Origin: Texcoconibacillus texcoconensis
Lineage (GTDB): Bacteria; Bacillota; Bacilli; Bacillales; Salisediminibacteriaceae
DNA length: 64,000 nt
Direction: 5' to 3'
Assembly (NCBI RefSeq): GCF_014202575.1
Contig: NZ_JACHHB010000001.1
Coordinates: forward strand, 124,001 to 188,000
In this document: piece by piece, positions 18,601-28,189 of the stretch
How positions within the stretch are numbered: position 1 is the first letter of the stretch
How the letters are laid out: every line of letters starts with the position of its first letter
Notes under the pieces: generated by a model
Database searches by the model: none
The model's input: only the letters and a program-made list of their open reading frames with translations
Told to the model about the DNA's origin: nothing
Program-made: the position numbers and the translations under genes

Positions 18601-20347
18601 GAACCAACAGCTCCTTACATTCGCTATAAATTTCCGTAGGAATAAACGGATTTCCGTCATACTTCAAGACCGATTCAATGTGATTAGCATTGACGTTCAT
18701 TTTAATCAGTTGTGTCAATTGACCTGTAGCATTGTTTTCTACGACGACAACTTTTTTCGCTTTTTCCATTTCTGCTTGTAATTCTTCACCTGGAAACGGG
18801 TGAACGAGCCGTACGTGAGCATGGTTCACTTTTAGACCCTCTTCTTCAAGTCGTGGGATCGCTTCTTGAATCGTCCCTTTTGTGGAATTGATTCCTACGA
18901 TGAGAAGATCTGCGTCTTCATGACGACGATCTTTCCATACAGGTCTGTCAAAATGGTCATTAATAGTCGCTAATTTTCGCATTCGTTTATCCATTTGTTG
19001 TTGTCGGTTTACCGGTGACTCTGATGTCTTCCCTTCTTCATTATGTTCAACACCAGTAACATGGAAGATGCCATTTTTCATACCTGGAATCACTCGTTCT
19101 GAAACCCCATCTTCCGTTACTTTGTATCGTTTAAAATATTCATTCTTTTCAAGCGGTGGAAGCGTTTGGTCTGGGTCAAACTTACCGCGACGGACTTCTA
19201 CTTGATTATAATCAAGTGGTTCGACCGTTTGTTTACCGAGTGATAATGCTAGATCTGTAACGATAATGACAGGACACTGATACTCTTCAGCAATGTTAAA
19301 AGCTTCTACTGTATCATAAAAGGCTTCTTCAACAGTACTTGGTGCCATGACTACTTTCGGAATTTCTCCGTGTGTGCCATAAATGACTGCCATTAAGTCG
19401 GACTGCTCTTGTTTTGTCGGTAAGCCTGTTGAAGGTCCACCACGCTGAGTATCAACAACAACAAGTGGTGTTTCTGTCATTCCACTTAACCCTATCGATT
19501 CCATCATAAGAGATAAACCAGGACCGGCTGAAGCGGTTAGTGACCGAACACCTGCATAGTTTGAGCCAATTGACATTGTACAAGCGCTTATTTCATCCTC
19601 AGTTTGTATGACCGTTCCTCCGAGCTCAGGAAGTTTTTTAATTAAATATTCCATAATTTCTGATGCTGGGGTAATTGGGTATGCTGCCATAAAGCGAACG
19701 CCTGCTGCAACACAACCAAGAGCAATCGCATCATTTCCAATCATAAATAAACGATTTTGCCCATCGGCCTTCTCTAGATAGAGTTGCTCACCGACAGTTT
19801 CTCCTGCTTGATCATGAAAAGACTGAATCCCTTGTCTTATTGCTTCAATGTTTTTTTCAACGACTGCTTCACCTTTACGGGAGAAAATCTCTTCAACAAC
19901 ACCTCTATATGATTCTTCGTCAATACCAAGAAGGGCACTGGATGCGCCAACGGCAACCATATTTTTCATTAAGGATGTCCCTAAATCGTTCGCAATTTTT
20001 GTAAATGGAATAACAATTAGCGAGCCATTACAATCTTCTGGTTTAACAGGTTTAAATTTTTCATCTGCTATAATTACACCGTTTTGCTTTAATTCATGAT
20101 GATTAAGATCGATGGTTTCTTGATCAAAGGCAACGAGAACATCTAAGTTGTCAGAAATTGCATTAACAGGTTCTGTACTAATACGAACTTTATTGTTCGT
20201 ATGTCCCCCTTTAATTCTAGAAGAAAAATGTCGATAACCGTATAAATAATAACCTTGACGATTTAATGCCATGGAAAAGATTTCACCAGTACTTTCAATC
20301 CCTTCCCCTTGCTGTCCACCAACTTTCCATGAAAGTTGTTTGATCAT
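18587..20347 (-). CDS. korA: 2-oxoacid:ferredoxin oxidoreductase, fused gamma-alpha subunit
   Basis: 586 aa. The N-terminal 180 residues form the gamma domain (GGQQGEGIESTGE, then HFSSRIKGGHTNN). The rest is the alpha (pyrimidine-binding) domain with AAYPITPASEIMEYL, QTEDEISACTMSIGSNYAG and TASAGPGLSLMMES. The fused architecture is the usual KorA type. An in-frame GTG three codons earlier exists, but AAAGGGTGGA is best placed for the ATG at 20347. The upstream region carries a good cre box. B. subtilis has no such pair between spoVS and tdh as I recall it, so this looks like an insertion in the conserved order. Confidence 0.9.
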   Translation of the reverse strand: MIKQLSWKVGGQQGEGIESTGEIFSMALNRQGYYLYGYRHFSSRIKGGHTNNKVRISTEPVNAISDNLDVLVAFDQETIDLNHHELKQNGVIIADEKFKPVKPEDCNGSLIVIPFTKIANDLGTSLMKNMVAVGASSALLGIDEESYRGVVEEIFSRKGEAVVEKNIEAIRQGIQSFHDQAGETVGEQLYLEKADGQNRLFMIGNDAIALGCVAAGVRFMAAYPITPASEIMEYLIKKLPELGGTVIQTEDEISACTMSIGSNYAGVRSLTASAGPGLSLMMESIGLSGMTETPLVVVDTQRGGPSTGLPTKQEQSDLMAVIYGTHGEIPKVVMAPSTVEEAFYDTVEAFNIAEEYQCPVIIVTDLALSLGKQTVEPLDYNQVEVRRGKFDPDQTLPPLEKNEYFKRYKVTEDGVSERVIPGMKNGIFHVTGVEHNEEGKTSESPVNRQQQMDKRMRKLATINDHFDRPVWKDRRHEDADLLIVGINSTKGTIQEAIPRLEEEGLKVNHAHVRLVHPFPGEELQAEMEKAKKVVVVENNATGQLTQLIKMNVNANHIESVLKYDGNPFIPTEIYSECKELLVHGHV

Positions 20348-20564
20348 GAGTTCCACCCTTTCATTTGACTGTCATCAATTTGTTACGTCGTTAAACGTTG
20401 TGAATTATAAACCCTTTGTAGACCCTTTTTCATAGAGTCATATGTAGACGTAATTCTACAATATTGTACATTATTCAGTTGGTTGCCAGTAAAACACCTC
20501 ACTTTTCATGCTAACTTTTTTGCGTTCTCTCAATGAACTTAGAAGCTAAAGTTAACAGACGAAA

Positions 20565-20578
20565 AGAAAACGCTTTCA
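20565..20578 (-). promoter_or_regulatory. Cre (CcpA operator) candidate upstream of korAB
   Basis: Minus strand TGAAAGCGTTTTCT, matching the cre consensus TGWNANCGNTNWCA at all but the last fixed position. It lies about 220 bases before korA, suggesting carbon-catabolite control of the pair. Confidence 0.55.
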
Positions 20579-20723
20579 TATATGTTTTATTACCTTTATC
20601 TAGTAATTATTGTAACACAACGTTCACAATCTTTGGAAGTACGAAAATTTTTGATGGTTGTGTTTTTTCTAAATTTTTTAAAATATTACCACTTCATTTA
20701 TAACATAATTCACCATACTTCTC

Positions 20724-20758
20724 AAAAAAAAACTTGCTCACCAAAATCGGCAAGCAAG
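20724..20758 (-). terminator. Terminator after spoVS
   Basis: CTTGCTTGCC / GGTGAGCAAG (one mismatch), 6-base loop, then nine Ts on the minus strand. Confidence 0.88.
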
Positions 20759-20775
20759 ATGATTACGAGCTTTTA

Positions 20776-21036
20776 CTATCTTGGTTCAACAATCAATTTA
20801 ATTGCTGTTCGCTCGTCACCGTCAATTTGAATATCTGTAAATGCGGGGACACAAATGAGATCGATCCCACTCGGTGCAACAAATCCTCTCGCGATAGCGA
20901 TTGCTTTAATCGACTGATTCAATGCTCCTGCTCCGATCGCTTGAATTTCTGCTGCTCCTCGTTCTCTAATCACTCCTGCTAATGCGCCAGCGACAGAATT
21001 AGGGTTAGATTTTGCTGAAACTTTTAATACTTCCAC
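20776..21036 (-). CDS. spoVS: Stage V sporulation protein S
   Basis: 86 aa, an Alba-like small protein that in B. subtilis affects asymmetric septation and coat assembly. The sequence is almost identical to the B. subtilis protein (LKVSAKSNPNSVAGALAGV, AIGAGALNQSIKAIAIARG, CVPAFTDIQIDG). The frame extends 37 codons upstream, but the GTG at 21036 has AAGGAGG nine bases ahead and restores the exact family length. Its terminator follows 17 bases past the stop. Monocistronic by the look of the flanks. Confidence 0.95.
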   Translation of the reverse strand: MEVLKVSAKSNPNSVAGALAGVIRERGAAEIQAIGAGALNQSIKAIAIARGFVAPSGIDLICVPAFTDIQIDGDERTAIKLIVEPR

Positions 21037-21220
21037 TTTTAGAAACCTCCTTATGTGTTGAATTGGTGGCCTATTTTGACAAGAAAATGGATCTCGCAAA
21101 TATGAAGGTTTCCTCCTCCAATGTAAGGCCGTGCATTGACTGGACATTAAAACGGTGACTTACAGTATCCATTCCTCATTTTGACTATATTCAAAACATA
21201 AAAAAATATGATTTTTTTCT

Positions 21221-22015
21221 TTAATCAAAAAACGGTCGATCTTCATTTATTTGCACACGTTTAATCGATTCTGCTGCTCCTGTTTTTTTGTTTAACTGAA
21301 TAAGTGCTCCATTTATTTGTTCTCGACCAGTTGCCACTTCAAATTTTGCAGGTAAACTTGTGATGAATTTATTGATGACCGCTTCTTTTTCGACACCTAG
21401 AATGCTGTCATAAGGGCCAGTCATACCCGCATCCGTTAAATAAGCCGTTCCACCTGGTAATACACGTTCATCTGCTGTTGGAACGTGTGTATGTGTACCT
21501 ACTACCGCAGAAACGCGACCATCTAAATACCAACCCATCGCCTGCTTTTCACTCGTTGCTTCTGCATGAAAATCTACAAATATGTATGGTGATAACTTTT
21601 TTGCTTTTGCAACTAATTCATCAGCTTTTTTAAACGGACAATCGATGGCTTGCATAAACGTACGTCCCTGTAAACTAATCACAACAACAGATTGTGATCC
21701 TTGTTTCCACTCGGTCATTCCTACACCGGGACACTCATCAGGGAAATTCGCTGGGCGAATAAAATGATCAGCATTGTCAATAAAATCAAAGATTTCCCGT
21801 TTATCCCATGTGTGGTTTCCTAATGTGATAACATCAGCACCCTGCTGTTGTAAGGAACGGTAAATTTTTTCAGTAATTCCCTTTCCACCAGCTGCGTTCT
21901 CCCCATTTACGATTGTAAGATCTGGACGATATTTTCTTTTCAACTTAGGTATATATTCTGCAAATGCGTTTCTACCTGGTGAACCTACGATATCTCCGAT
22001 AAATAATATTTTCAT
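21221..22015 (-). CDS. ymdB: Metallophosphodiesterase YmdB
   Basis: 264 aa calcineurin-like phosphodiesterase active on 2',3'-cyclic nucleotides in B. subtilis, where it influences biofilm and motility decisions. Metal ligands are visible in FIGDIVGSPGR (Asp8), VNGENAAGGKG (Glu and Asn), TLGNHTWDKRE, VDFHAEATSEK and VGTHTHVPTADE. Full length. Follows rny by 95 bases, with the rny terminator in between, so expression may be partly independent. A 184-base gap to spoVS follows. Confidence 0.95.
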   Translation of the reverse strand: MKILFIGDIVGSPGRNAFAEYIPKLKRKYRPDLTIVNGENAAGGKGITEKIYRSLQQQGADVITLGNHTWDKREIFDFIDNADHFIRPANFPDECPGVGMTEWKQGSQSVVVISLQGRTFMQAIDCPFKKADELVAKAKKLSPYIFVDFHAEATSEKQAMGWYLDGRVSAVVGTHTHVPTADERVLPGGTAYLTDAGMTGPYDSILGVEKEAVINKFITSLPAKFEVATGREQINGALIQLNKKTGAAESIKRVQINEDRPFFD

Positions 22016-22089
22016 TTCTTCAAACTCCTCTTCACAACTTCTAATAATATTCCCTTTTTATCACCTGATCATACGTGCAATCAATAAAA

Positions 22090-22113
22090 ATAAAGTGGCC
22101 GCAGCCACTTTAT
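22090..22113 (-). terminator. Terminator at the end of rny
   Basis: AAAGTGGC / GCCACTTT with a 4-base GC loop core and ATTTTTATT following on the minus strand. The first arm overlaps the region just past the rny stop codon. Confidence 0.8.
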
Positions 22114-23675
22114 TTTGCATACTCAACTGCCCTCGTTTCACGAATCACCGTGACTTTGATATGACCAGGATAATCGAGTTCATCTTCAATCTTCTTCGTA
22201 ATATCTCGCGCTAAACGATAAGAATCGTCATCTTCAATCGTATCAGGTTTCACCATAATACGGACTTCACGTCCAGCTTGAATCGCATACGTTTTCTCCA
22301 CGCCATCAAAAGACTCAGAAATTTCTTCTAATTTCTCTAATCGTTTGATGTATGTTTCTAACGTTTCACGACGTGCTCCTGGTCGAGCAGCGGATAAAGC
22401 ATCTGCTGCAGCGACGAGCGTTGCAATCACTGACGTCGCTTCTGTGTCACCGTGATGAGAAGCAATACTGTTAATAACAACTGGATGTTCCTTATATTTG
22501 CTTGCTAGTTCTACGCCAATTTCAACGTGACTTCCTTCAACTTCATGGTCTATCGCTTTCCCGATATCATGTAATAAACCGGCACGACGTGCTAATTGGA
22601 CATCTTCTCCTAGTTCAGAAGCCATTAACCCTGCTAGGTAAGCAACTTCCATAGAATGCTTTAATACATTTTGACCATAACTAGTACGGAATTTCAAGCG
22701 ACCTAGAATTTTAATTAAATCAGGATGTAAGCTATGGATGCCCATTTCAAAGGTCGTTTGTTCTCCGTATTCACGGATGAGCTCATCCACTTCACGTCTA
22801 GACTTATCTACCATTTCTTCAATGCGTGCAGGGTGGATTCGACCATCTTGGACAAGTTTTTCTAAAGCTGTTTTGGCAATCTCACGTCGAACTGGATCAA
22901 ATCCTGAAAGAATGACCGCTTCAGGCGTATCATCGATAATCAAATCGATACCAGTTAATGTTTCTAATGCACGGATATTTCGACCTTCACGACCGATAAT
23001 TCGACCTTTCATTTCATCGTTTGGCAATGAAACGACGGATACAGTCGTTTCTGTCACATGATCAGCAGCACAACGCTGCATAGCTAGAGACAGAATTTCT
23101 TTTGCCTTTTTATCCGCTTCTTCTTTCACTTCGTTAACTGACTCTTTAATCTTCACTGCTTTTTCATGAGTTAATTCTTCATCAACTGCACTCATAATCT
23201 TTTCACGAGCTTCCTCTTTAGAAAGCCCTGAGATACGTTCAAGTTCCGTTTGTTGTTTTTGCAGTAATTCCTGCACTTTGCTATCCATTTCGTCAATTCG
23301 CTCTTGTTTCTTCGCCAGGTCCTCTTCTCGTTTTTCAAGTGATTCTTCCTTTTTATCTAAAGTTTCACTCTTACGGTCAAGGACCTCTTCCTTTTGCACT
23401 AAGCGATTCTCTTGCTTTTGAACATCATTACGGCGCTCACGCACATCCTGTTCAGCTTCCATTCGGATTTTATGAGCCTCATCCTTGGCTTCAAGGACAG
23501 CCTCTTTTTTACTGGATTCTGCATCACGCTTCGCATCTTCTACAATTTGATTCGCTAATTGTTCCGCACTGGAAATTTTGGCTTCGGCGATGGATTTTCT
23601 TACAAAATATCCGATGACGACACCAATTGCTGCAGCGAATAGCAAAATGAGGATTTGAACAAACAGGTTATCCAT
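22110..23675 (-). CDS. rny: Ribonuclease Y
   Basis: 521 aa membrane-anchored endoribonuclease that starts mRNA decay. An N-terminal transmembrane helix (residues 6-26) is followed by a long charged coiled coil (about 30-200), a KH domain ([15 protein letters not shown], about 220-235) and an HD domain ([17 protein letters not shown], about 365). All parts match B. subtilis Rny. GGAGGTGA precedes ATG 23675. RicA, its regulator, is encoded at 11573-11986. Read from a near-consensus sigmaA promoter at 23849-23821. Confidence 0.97.
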   Translation of the reverse strand: MDNLFVQILILLFAAAIGVVIGYFVRKSIAEAKISSAEQLANQIVEDAKRDAESSKKEAVLEAKDEAHKIRMEAEQDVRERRNDVQKQENRLVQKEEVLDRKSETLDKKEESLEKREEDLAKKQERIDEMDSKVQELLQKQQTELERISGLSKEEAREKIMSAVDEELTHEKAVKIKESVNEVKEEADKKAKEILSLAMQRCAADHVTETTVSVVSLPNDEMKGRIIGREGRNIRALETLTGIDLIIDDTPEAVILSGFDPVRREIAKTALEKLVQDGRIHPARIEEMVDKSRREVDELIREYGEQTTFEMGIHSLHPDLIKILGRLKFRTSYGQNVLKHSMEVAYLAGLMASELGEDVQLARRAGLLHDIGKAIDHEVEGSHVEIGVELASKYKEHPVVINSIASHHGDTEATSVIATLVAAADALSAARPGARRETLETYIKRLEKLEEISESFDGVEKTYAIQAGREVRIMVKPDTIEDDDSYRLARDITKKIEDELDYPGHIKVTVIRETRAVEYAK

Positions 23676-23820
23676 ACGTCATTCACCTCCTCTTGCTATT
23701 ACGTTTTCATAACGCTTGTCTTCATTCGTTTCTGGAAAAATAATTGTCACTGGTTCATCGCACATCCAGTACAGTTCAGTTTAGTTCAGTATGAGTATGT
23801 GAAAGGCAGTATTCTTTCTA

Positions 23821-23849
23821 ATTGTATAGTCGCAATTCTAGCATGTCAA
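23821..23849 (-). promoter_or_regulatory. SigmaA promoter of rny
   Basis: TTGACA (23849-23844), 17-base spacer, TACAAT (23826-23821) on the minus strand, leaving a leader of about 140 bases. Together with the recA terminator this accounts for the 313-base gap 23676-23988. Confidence 0.75.
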
Positions 23850-23901
23850 GCATTGGTAATGCGTTTACCGTTCGATTGACGAGCTTATTTACAACGACGA
23901 A

Positions 23902-23963
23902 AAGGGCTGGACACCGTCTTTTCCTCTGTAACATTACAATAGAAAAGAACGGAGCAAGCCCTT
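23902..23963 (-). terminator. Terminator after recA
   Basis: Outer arms AAGGGCT / AGCCCTT, an internal loop, then an inner stem CCGTCTTTTC / GAAAAGAACGG (imperfect) over a 16-base loop. TTTTCGTCG follows on the minus strand. Confidence 0.7.
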
Positions 23964-23988
23964 ATTGACTAGGAAAACATCACATTTA

Positions 23989-25038
23989 TTATGAATCTAC
24001 CGGTAAACCTTCTTCCTCATCTACGTCCGCTTCAGGAGGTAATTGGTGGTCCTCATCCAATCCGTGATAGTCACGAATTTTCATTGCAATCGTTTTTGCT
24101 GTTTCCGGATTTTCTTTCAAGAATTGTTTTGCATTTTCTCGGCCTTGCCCTAGGCGTTCTTCATTATATGAATACCATGCACCGCTTTTTTGAACGATAT
24201 CGAGCGACGAACCAATATCAAGGACCGAGCCTTCCATAGAGATTCCTTCCCCGTACATAATGTCAACTTCAGCCGTTTTAAACGGTGGCGCGACCTTGTT
24301 TTTAACAATTTTTAATTTCGTCTTGTTTCCAATCATGTCATTACCTTGTTTTAACGTTTCAGCACGACGAACTTCTAAACGAACAGAAGAGTAGAACTTG
24401 AGTGCTCGTCCACCTGGTGTCGTCTCTGGGTTACCAAACATGACGCCTACTTTTTCACGGATTTGGTTAATAAACATCGCAATTGTTTTTGATTTATTAA
24501 CAGCTCCTGATAGTTTACGAAGTGCTTGAGACATAAGGCGAGCTTGTAAACCGACGTGACTGTCGCCCATCTCCCCTTCAATCTCCGCTTTTGGCACGAG
24601 TGCAGCAACCGAGTCGACGACGATCATGTCGACAGCACCACTACGAACGAGTGCTTCTGCGATTTCTAACGCTTGTTCACCAGTGTCCGGCTGACTCAAT
24701 AGTAGTTCATCGATATCTACGCCGAGCGCTTGCGCATAAACAGGGTCCAAAGCGTGTTCCGCATCGATAAACGCAGCTGTTCCACCTTCACGCTGTACTT
24801 CTGCTAATGCATGAAGAGCTACGGTCGTCTTACCAGAAGATTCTGGTCCATAAACTTCAATGATTCGACCGCGCGGATACCCACCAACACCTAAAGCAAT
24901 GTCGAGTGCAAGTGTACCACTTGAAATTGTTGACACTCTTTGTTCAGCTTGTTCCCCCATTTTCATGATAGATCCTTTACCAAATTGCTTCTCAATTTGT
25001 CGTAAAGCCATATCTAAAGCTTGTTTCCGATCACTCAT
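23989..25038 (-). CDS. recA: Recombinase RecA
   Basis: 349 aa. Strand exchange and SOS coprotease. Walker [10 protein letters not shown] is at residues 64-72, Walker [16 protein letters not shown] at about 141, L2 loop region [22 protein letters not shown]. The C-terminal tail is acidic ([12 protein letters not shown]). ATAAAGGAGAG precedes ATG 25038. A LexA-like box lies about 95 bases upstream. Transcription is separated from the upstream helicase by a long hairpin, and from rny by a terminator. Confidence 0.98.
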   Translation of the reverse strand: MSDRKQALDMALRQIEKQFGKGSIMKMGEQAEQRVSTISSGTLALDIALGVGGYPRGRIIEVYGPESSGKTTVALHALAEVQREGGTAAFIDAEHALDPVYAQALGVDIDELLLSQPDTGEQALEIAEALVRSGAVDMIVVDSVAALVPKAEIEGEMGDSHVGLQARLMSQALRKLSGAVNKSKTIAMFINQIREKVGVMFGNPETTPGGRALKFYSSVRLEVRRAETLKQGNDMIGNKTKLKIVKNKVAPPFKTAEVDIMYGEGISMEGSVLDIGSSLDIVQKSGAWYSYNEERLGQGRENAKQFLKENPETAKTIAMKIRDYHGLDEDHQLPPEADVDEEEGLPVDS

Positions 25039-25131
25039 AATATCTCTCCTTTATATGCAACCTTTAGGGATGTGTAAGTCATTCAACTATCTCTATCTTA
25101 TCTCGTTTTTTCTTTTTTGCCAATAGATTTA

Positions 25132-25145
25132 CGAACATTCATTCG
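25132..25145. promoter_or_regulatory. LexA (DinR) box before recA
   Basis: CGAACATTCATTCG, matching the Bacillus SOS box CGAAC-N4-GTTCG with a single mismatch. The position, 94 bases ahead of recA, is right for SOS repression. No strong -35/-10 pair is obvious beside it. Confidence 0.7.
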
Positions 25146-25238
25146 TGTTTTTACAAGAAAAGCTGAAGCCGTCGCAAATCCAGTGTGAACGAATTCTCTA
25201 AAAAGAGATATCTTTTAGAAAACAGCCAAAATAAAACA

Positions 25239-25309
25239 GCCGTATCCCATGCCTTATCATTTCGTCTTATTTACGTGACAAAATGTAATCATAAAGCAAG
25301 AGATACGGC
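25239..25309 (-). terminator. Long terminator hairpin after the DEAD-box gene
   Basis: Outer arms GCCGTATC / GATACGGC, perfect over 8 bp, enclose a 54-base interior with further pairing (TTTATGATT region with AAATGATAAG). GTTTTATTTTG follows on the minus strand. Confidence 0.7.
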
Positions 25310-25341
25310 ATTTCAATCTAAAAGTTTTAGAACTTTATTAT

Positions 25342-26916
25342 CTATCGTTTTTTACGAGGCTTTGCTGGTTCCAAATTGATACGTGCTCCGTTTAGTCTAG
25401 AATGACGTAAACCTTCATAGACGAACGGTGCAGCGTCCTCTGGTACTTCGATAAAAGAAAAGTTCTCGAACAAATCAATTTTACCAACATTTTTCTCTGA
25501 AATCCCTACGAGTTGAGCAACTTCTTGAGCTAACTTTTTCGGTGTTAACTCAACATTACGTCCGACATTAATGAAGAAGCGAACCATACCCTGGGCAGCA
25601 CCCGTTTCCCCGAAGTCATATCCGTCATCTTCAATATTGCTCGTCCCTTGAAATGCTGTCATTAATAATGCACCAACAACATCCTTTGCCTCATACTCAT
25701 TTAGAAGCTCTTCTGCCATTGGTTCGTACATCGACCAATCAACGTCCGATTCAATCGTATTAGCCACTTGATATTTCCACGTAGCTTGTTGCTTTTCAAC
25801 GACTTCTTCGATCGTCGGAATCGTTTGTGTAGGAATTTGCATGCCGATTTCTGACTCGATCGAACGTAAGTGTTTCATCTCACGCGGTGTCACGAGGGTT
25901 AAGGCCATACCTTTTTTGCCTGCACGTCCAGTACGCCCGATTCGGTGTACATAGCTTTCTGGGTCTTGTGGAATATCATAGTTGATTACGTGGCTGACGT
26001 TTTGAACATCGATGCCTCGAGCTGCAACATCTGTGGCAATAAGAAATTCAACGGTTGTGTCACGAAACTTCTTCATCACTTGATCACGTTGTGTTTGCGT
26101 TAAATCTCCGTGCAAACCATCTGCCATGTATCCACGAGCTTGTAAGGCTTCTGTAAGCTCTGCAACCCCTTTTTTCGTTCGGCAAAAAACGATACCTAAT
26201 TCAACTTGTTCACTATCAATAATACGGCAAAGAGAATCCAGTTTATTTTTTTCTAGGACTTTATAATATACTTGATTGATCGATGGTGCTGTTACTTCAC
26301 CTTTGCTAATGGAAATATGTTTTGGTTTTTGCATATATTTATTCGACAGTTTTCGAATTGGGAACGGCATTGTTGCCGAGAAAAGAAGTGTTTGCCGGTC
26401 ACGATTGACTTGCTTTAGAATCGATTCGATATCTTCAATGAAGCCCATATCTAACATCTCATCTGCTTCATCCATAATCACCGTATGAACGTTTTGTAAT
26501 TTTAACGTTCCTCGTCTTAAATGGTCAAGAACACGCCCTGGTGTACCTACAACGATGTCAACACCACGCTTTAACGCTTTAATTTGATGACCAATCGACT
26601 GTCCTCCATACACTGGAAGTGTACGGACATTCATATGTTGGGATAGCTTCTGCAATTCCCCTGATACTTGAATCGCTAACTCACGGGTAGGCGTTAAAAT
26701 AATTGCTTGTACATGCTTATCATTTGTTACTTTATCTACAAGAGGAATGCCAAAAGCTGCCGTCTTTCCTGTCCCTGTTTGAGCTTGTCCGATGACATCG
26801 TGACCTTCTGCGATCTCTGGAATCACTTTTTCTTGTATCGGTGAAGGGGCTTCAAACCCCATATCTTTAATTGCTTTTTTTACATTTGTTGAAATTGAAA
26901 AATCTTCAAAGTTCAT
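25342..26916 (-). CDS. DEAD-box ATP-dependent RNA helicase with DbpA-type RNA-binding domain
   Basis: 524 aa. All helicase motifs are present: Q motif with PSPIQE, AQTGTGKT (I), PTRELAIQ, TPGRVLDH, DEADEMLD (II), FSATMP (III), VFCRTKKG (IV), ATDVAARGIDV (V), HRIGRTGRAG (VI). A C-terminal RNA-binding module (about residues 435-510, MVRFFINVGRNVELTPKKLAQEV split as MVRFFINVGRN and TPKKLAQEV) is of the DbpA/CsdA type, and a basic tail ends it. Likely acts in ribosome assembly or RNA decay, perhaps cold-induced. It lies between cinA (3 bases) and recA; as I recall, B. subtilis has no helicase at this spot. Confidence 0.9.
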   Translation of the reverse strand: MNFEDFSISTNVKKAIKDMGFEAPSPIQEKVIPEIAEGHDVIGQAQTGTGKTAAFGIPLVDKVTNDKHVQAIILTPTRELAIQVSGELQKLSQHMNVRTLPVYGGQSIGHQIKALKRGVDIVVGTPGRVLDHLRRGTLKLQNVHTVIMDEADEMLDMGFIEDIESILKQVNRDRQTLLFSATMPFPIRKLSNKYMQKPKHISISKGEVTAPSINQVYYKVLEKNKLDSLCRIIDSEQVELGIVFCRTKKGVAELTEALQARGYMADGLHGDLTQTQRDQVMKKFRDTTVEFLIATDVAARGIDVQNVSHVINYDIPQDPESYVHRIGRTGRAGKKGMALTLVTPREMKHLRSIESEIGMQIPTQTIPTIEEVVEKQQATWKYQVANTIESDVDWSMYEPMAEELLNEYEAKDVVGALLMTAFQGTSNIEDDGYDFGETGAAQGMVRFFINVGRNVELTPKKLAQEVAQLVGISEKNVGKIDLFENFSFIEVPEDAAPFVYEGLRHSRLNGARINLEPAKPRKKR

Positions 26917-26919
26917 TGT

Positions 26920-28164
26920 CTATCGTTCCACCTTTTCAAATTGTTTCAACACGTAGTATAAACCATATTTACTTGCACGTTTACGAATCTGCTCTCGACT
27001 ACCTGCCAAGTTTATCATATAACACTCACAACTACTTTCACTTGCGACACCTATATAAACAGTCCCTGGCATCTTTCCTTCTAGCGATTCAGGGCCAGCT
27101 ACGCCTGTAAAGCTAATTCCTACATCACTTTGGAAACATTCGCGCACTTGTTCAGCCATCGCTTTTGCACATGACTCACTCACTGCACCATCACTTTGGA
27201 TGATCGTCGGGGCAACGCCTAACACACGCTCTTTAATGTGATTCGTATAAGCTGTAATACTTCCTGCAAATACATTTGATACCCCCGGAACAGTCATCAA
27301 CATATTAGCAAACGCTCCACCTGTTAAGCTTTCTGCAACTGAAAGTGTCAAAGATTGTTTTTGTAGTGAATCTTTGACTCGTTCAACAAGCGTATCGTTA
27401 CCGTATCCATAAAAATAAGGAGATAATTTCTTTAAAATCTTCTCTTCTGTTTCATCCAATAAACGTTTTTGTTCAGAGCTATCTGCACTTTTTACCGTTA
27501 AGCGAACAGTGACTTCACCATCCGATGCGAGCGGGGCGATTGTTGGATTTGTCTGTGCTTCGAGTTCTTCATCAATAAGGTCCACGAGTTGAGATTCCCC
27601 AATATCAAAAAATCGAAGAACCCTCGAAACAATCGCTTCTTCTGCAAATTTTTGTTCAAGCAAATATGGAATCATATATTGCTCAACCATCGGCTTCAAC
27701 TCTTGAGGCGGACCTGGGAGAAGGTGAATGTGATTCTTCCCTTCATGAACCGCCATTCCACAAGCTAGCCCATGGTGGTTAGCAAACACATCGGCTCCTT
27801 CAATGACAAGTGCCTGTTTACGGTTATTGTCTGTCATCGTTTGTTGGCGTTGAGCAAAATGCTCGTGGATTGATTGTAAAGTTTGCTCATCTTCAACAAG
27901 CTTCCGCCCTATCACTGATGCAACCGTTTCTTTTGTTAGATCATCCTTCGTCGGTCCTAAACCCCCCATTAAAATGACGAGGTCCGCTCGCTGACACGCA
28001 TTGTCAAAAACGTATCGTAAACGATGAGGATTATCACCAACAACGGAATGATAATGAACATCCACACCAAGGTGCGCTAGCTGTTGTGAGAGGTATTGAG
28101 CATTGGTATTGGCGATTTGACCAAGCAACAACTCAGAACCGACAGCGATAATTTCCGTATTCAT
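26920..28164 (-). CDS. cinA: CinA: competence/damage-inducible protein with NMN amidohydrolase domain
   Basis: 414 aa. The N-terminal molybdopterin-binding-like domain (residues 1-170) shows VGSELLLGQIANTNAQYLS and LMGGLGPTKDDLTKE. The C-terminal PncC-like domain (about 255-410) has SVAESLTGGAFA and AYTNHIKERVLGV; it may deamidate nicotinamide mononucleotide in the pyridine-nucleotide cycle. The gene precedes the helicase and recA, echoing the cinA-recA pairing of competent Gram-positives. AAAGGGGGAG precedes ATG 28164. Confidence 0.94.
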   Translation of the reverse strand: MNTEIIAVGSELLLGQIANTNAQYLSQQLAHLGVDVHYHSVVGDNPHRLRYVFDNACQRADLVILMGGLGPTKDDLTKETVASVIGRKLVEDEQTLQSIHEHFAQRQQTMTDNNRKQALVIEGADVFANHHGLACGMAVHEGKNHIHLLPGPPQELKPMVEQYMIPYLLEQKFAEEAIVSRVLRFFDIGESQLVDLIDEELEAQTNPTIAPLASDGEVTVRLTVKSADSSEQKRLLDETEEKILKKLSPYFYGYGNDTLVERVKDSLQKQSLTLSVAESLTGGAFANMLMTVPGVSNVFAGSITAYTNHIKERVLGVAPTIIQSDGAVSESCAKAMAEQVRECFQSDVGISFTGVAGPESLEGKMPGTVYIGVASESSCECYMINLAGSREQIRKRASKYGLYYVLKQFEKVER

Positions 28165-28189
28165 CGCACTCCCCCTTTTTCAATACCGG

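Larger units (their letters stand above)
20348..20775. other. Intergenic region between spoVS and korA
   Basis: 428 bases without a gene. It holds the spoVS terminator (20724-20758), a cre-like operator (20565-20578), a 12-base perfect palindrome TACAATATTGTA at about 20456-20467 and a TATAAT box at 20409-20404 about 55 bases before korA. No protein-like frame is convincing. Confidence 0.6.

Noticed and set aside
20582-20982. Two plus-strand 82-codon frames around the spoVS end
   Set aside because: One lies antisense to spoVS, the other in AT-rich intergenic DNA without a ribosome site.
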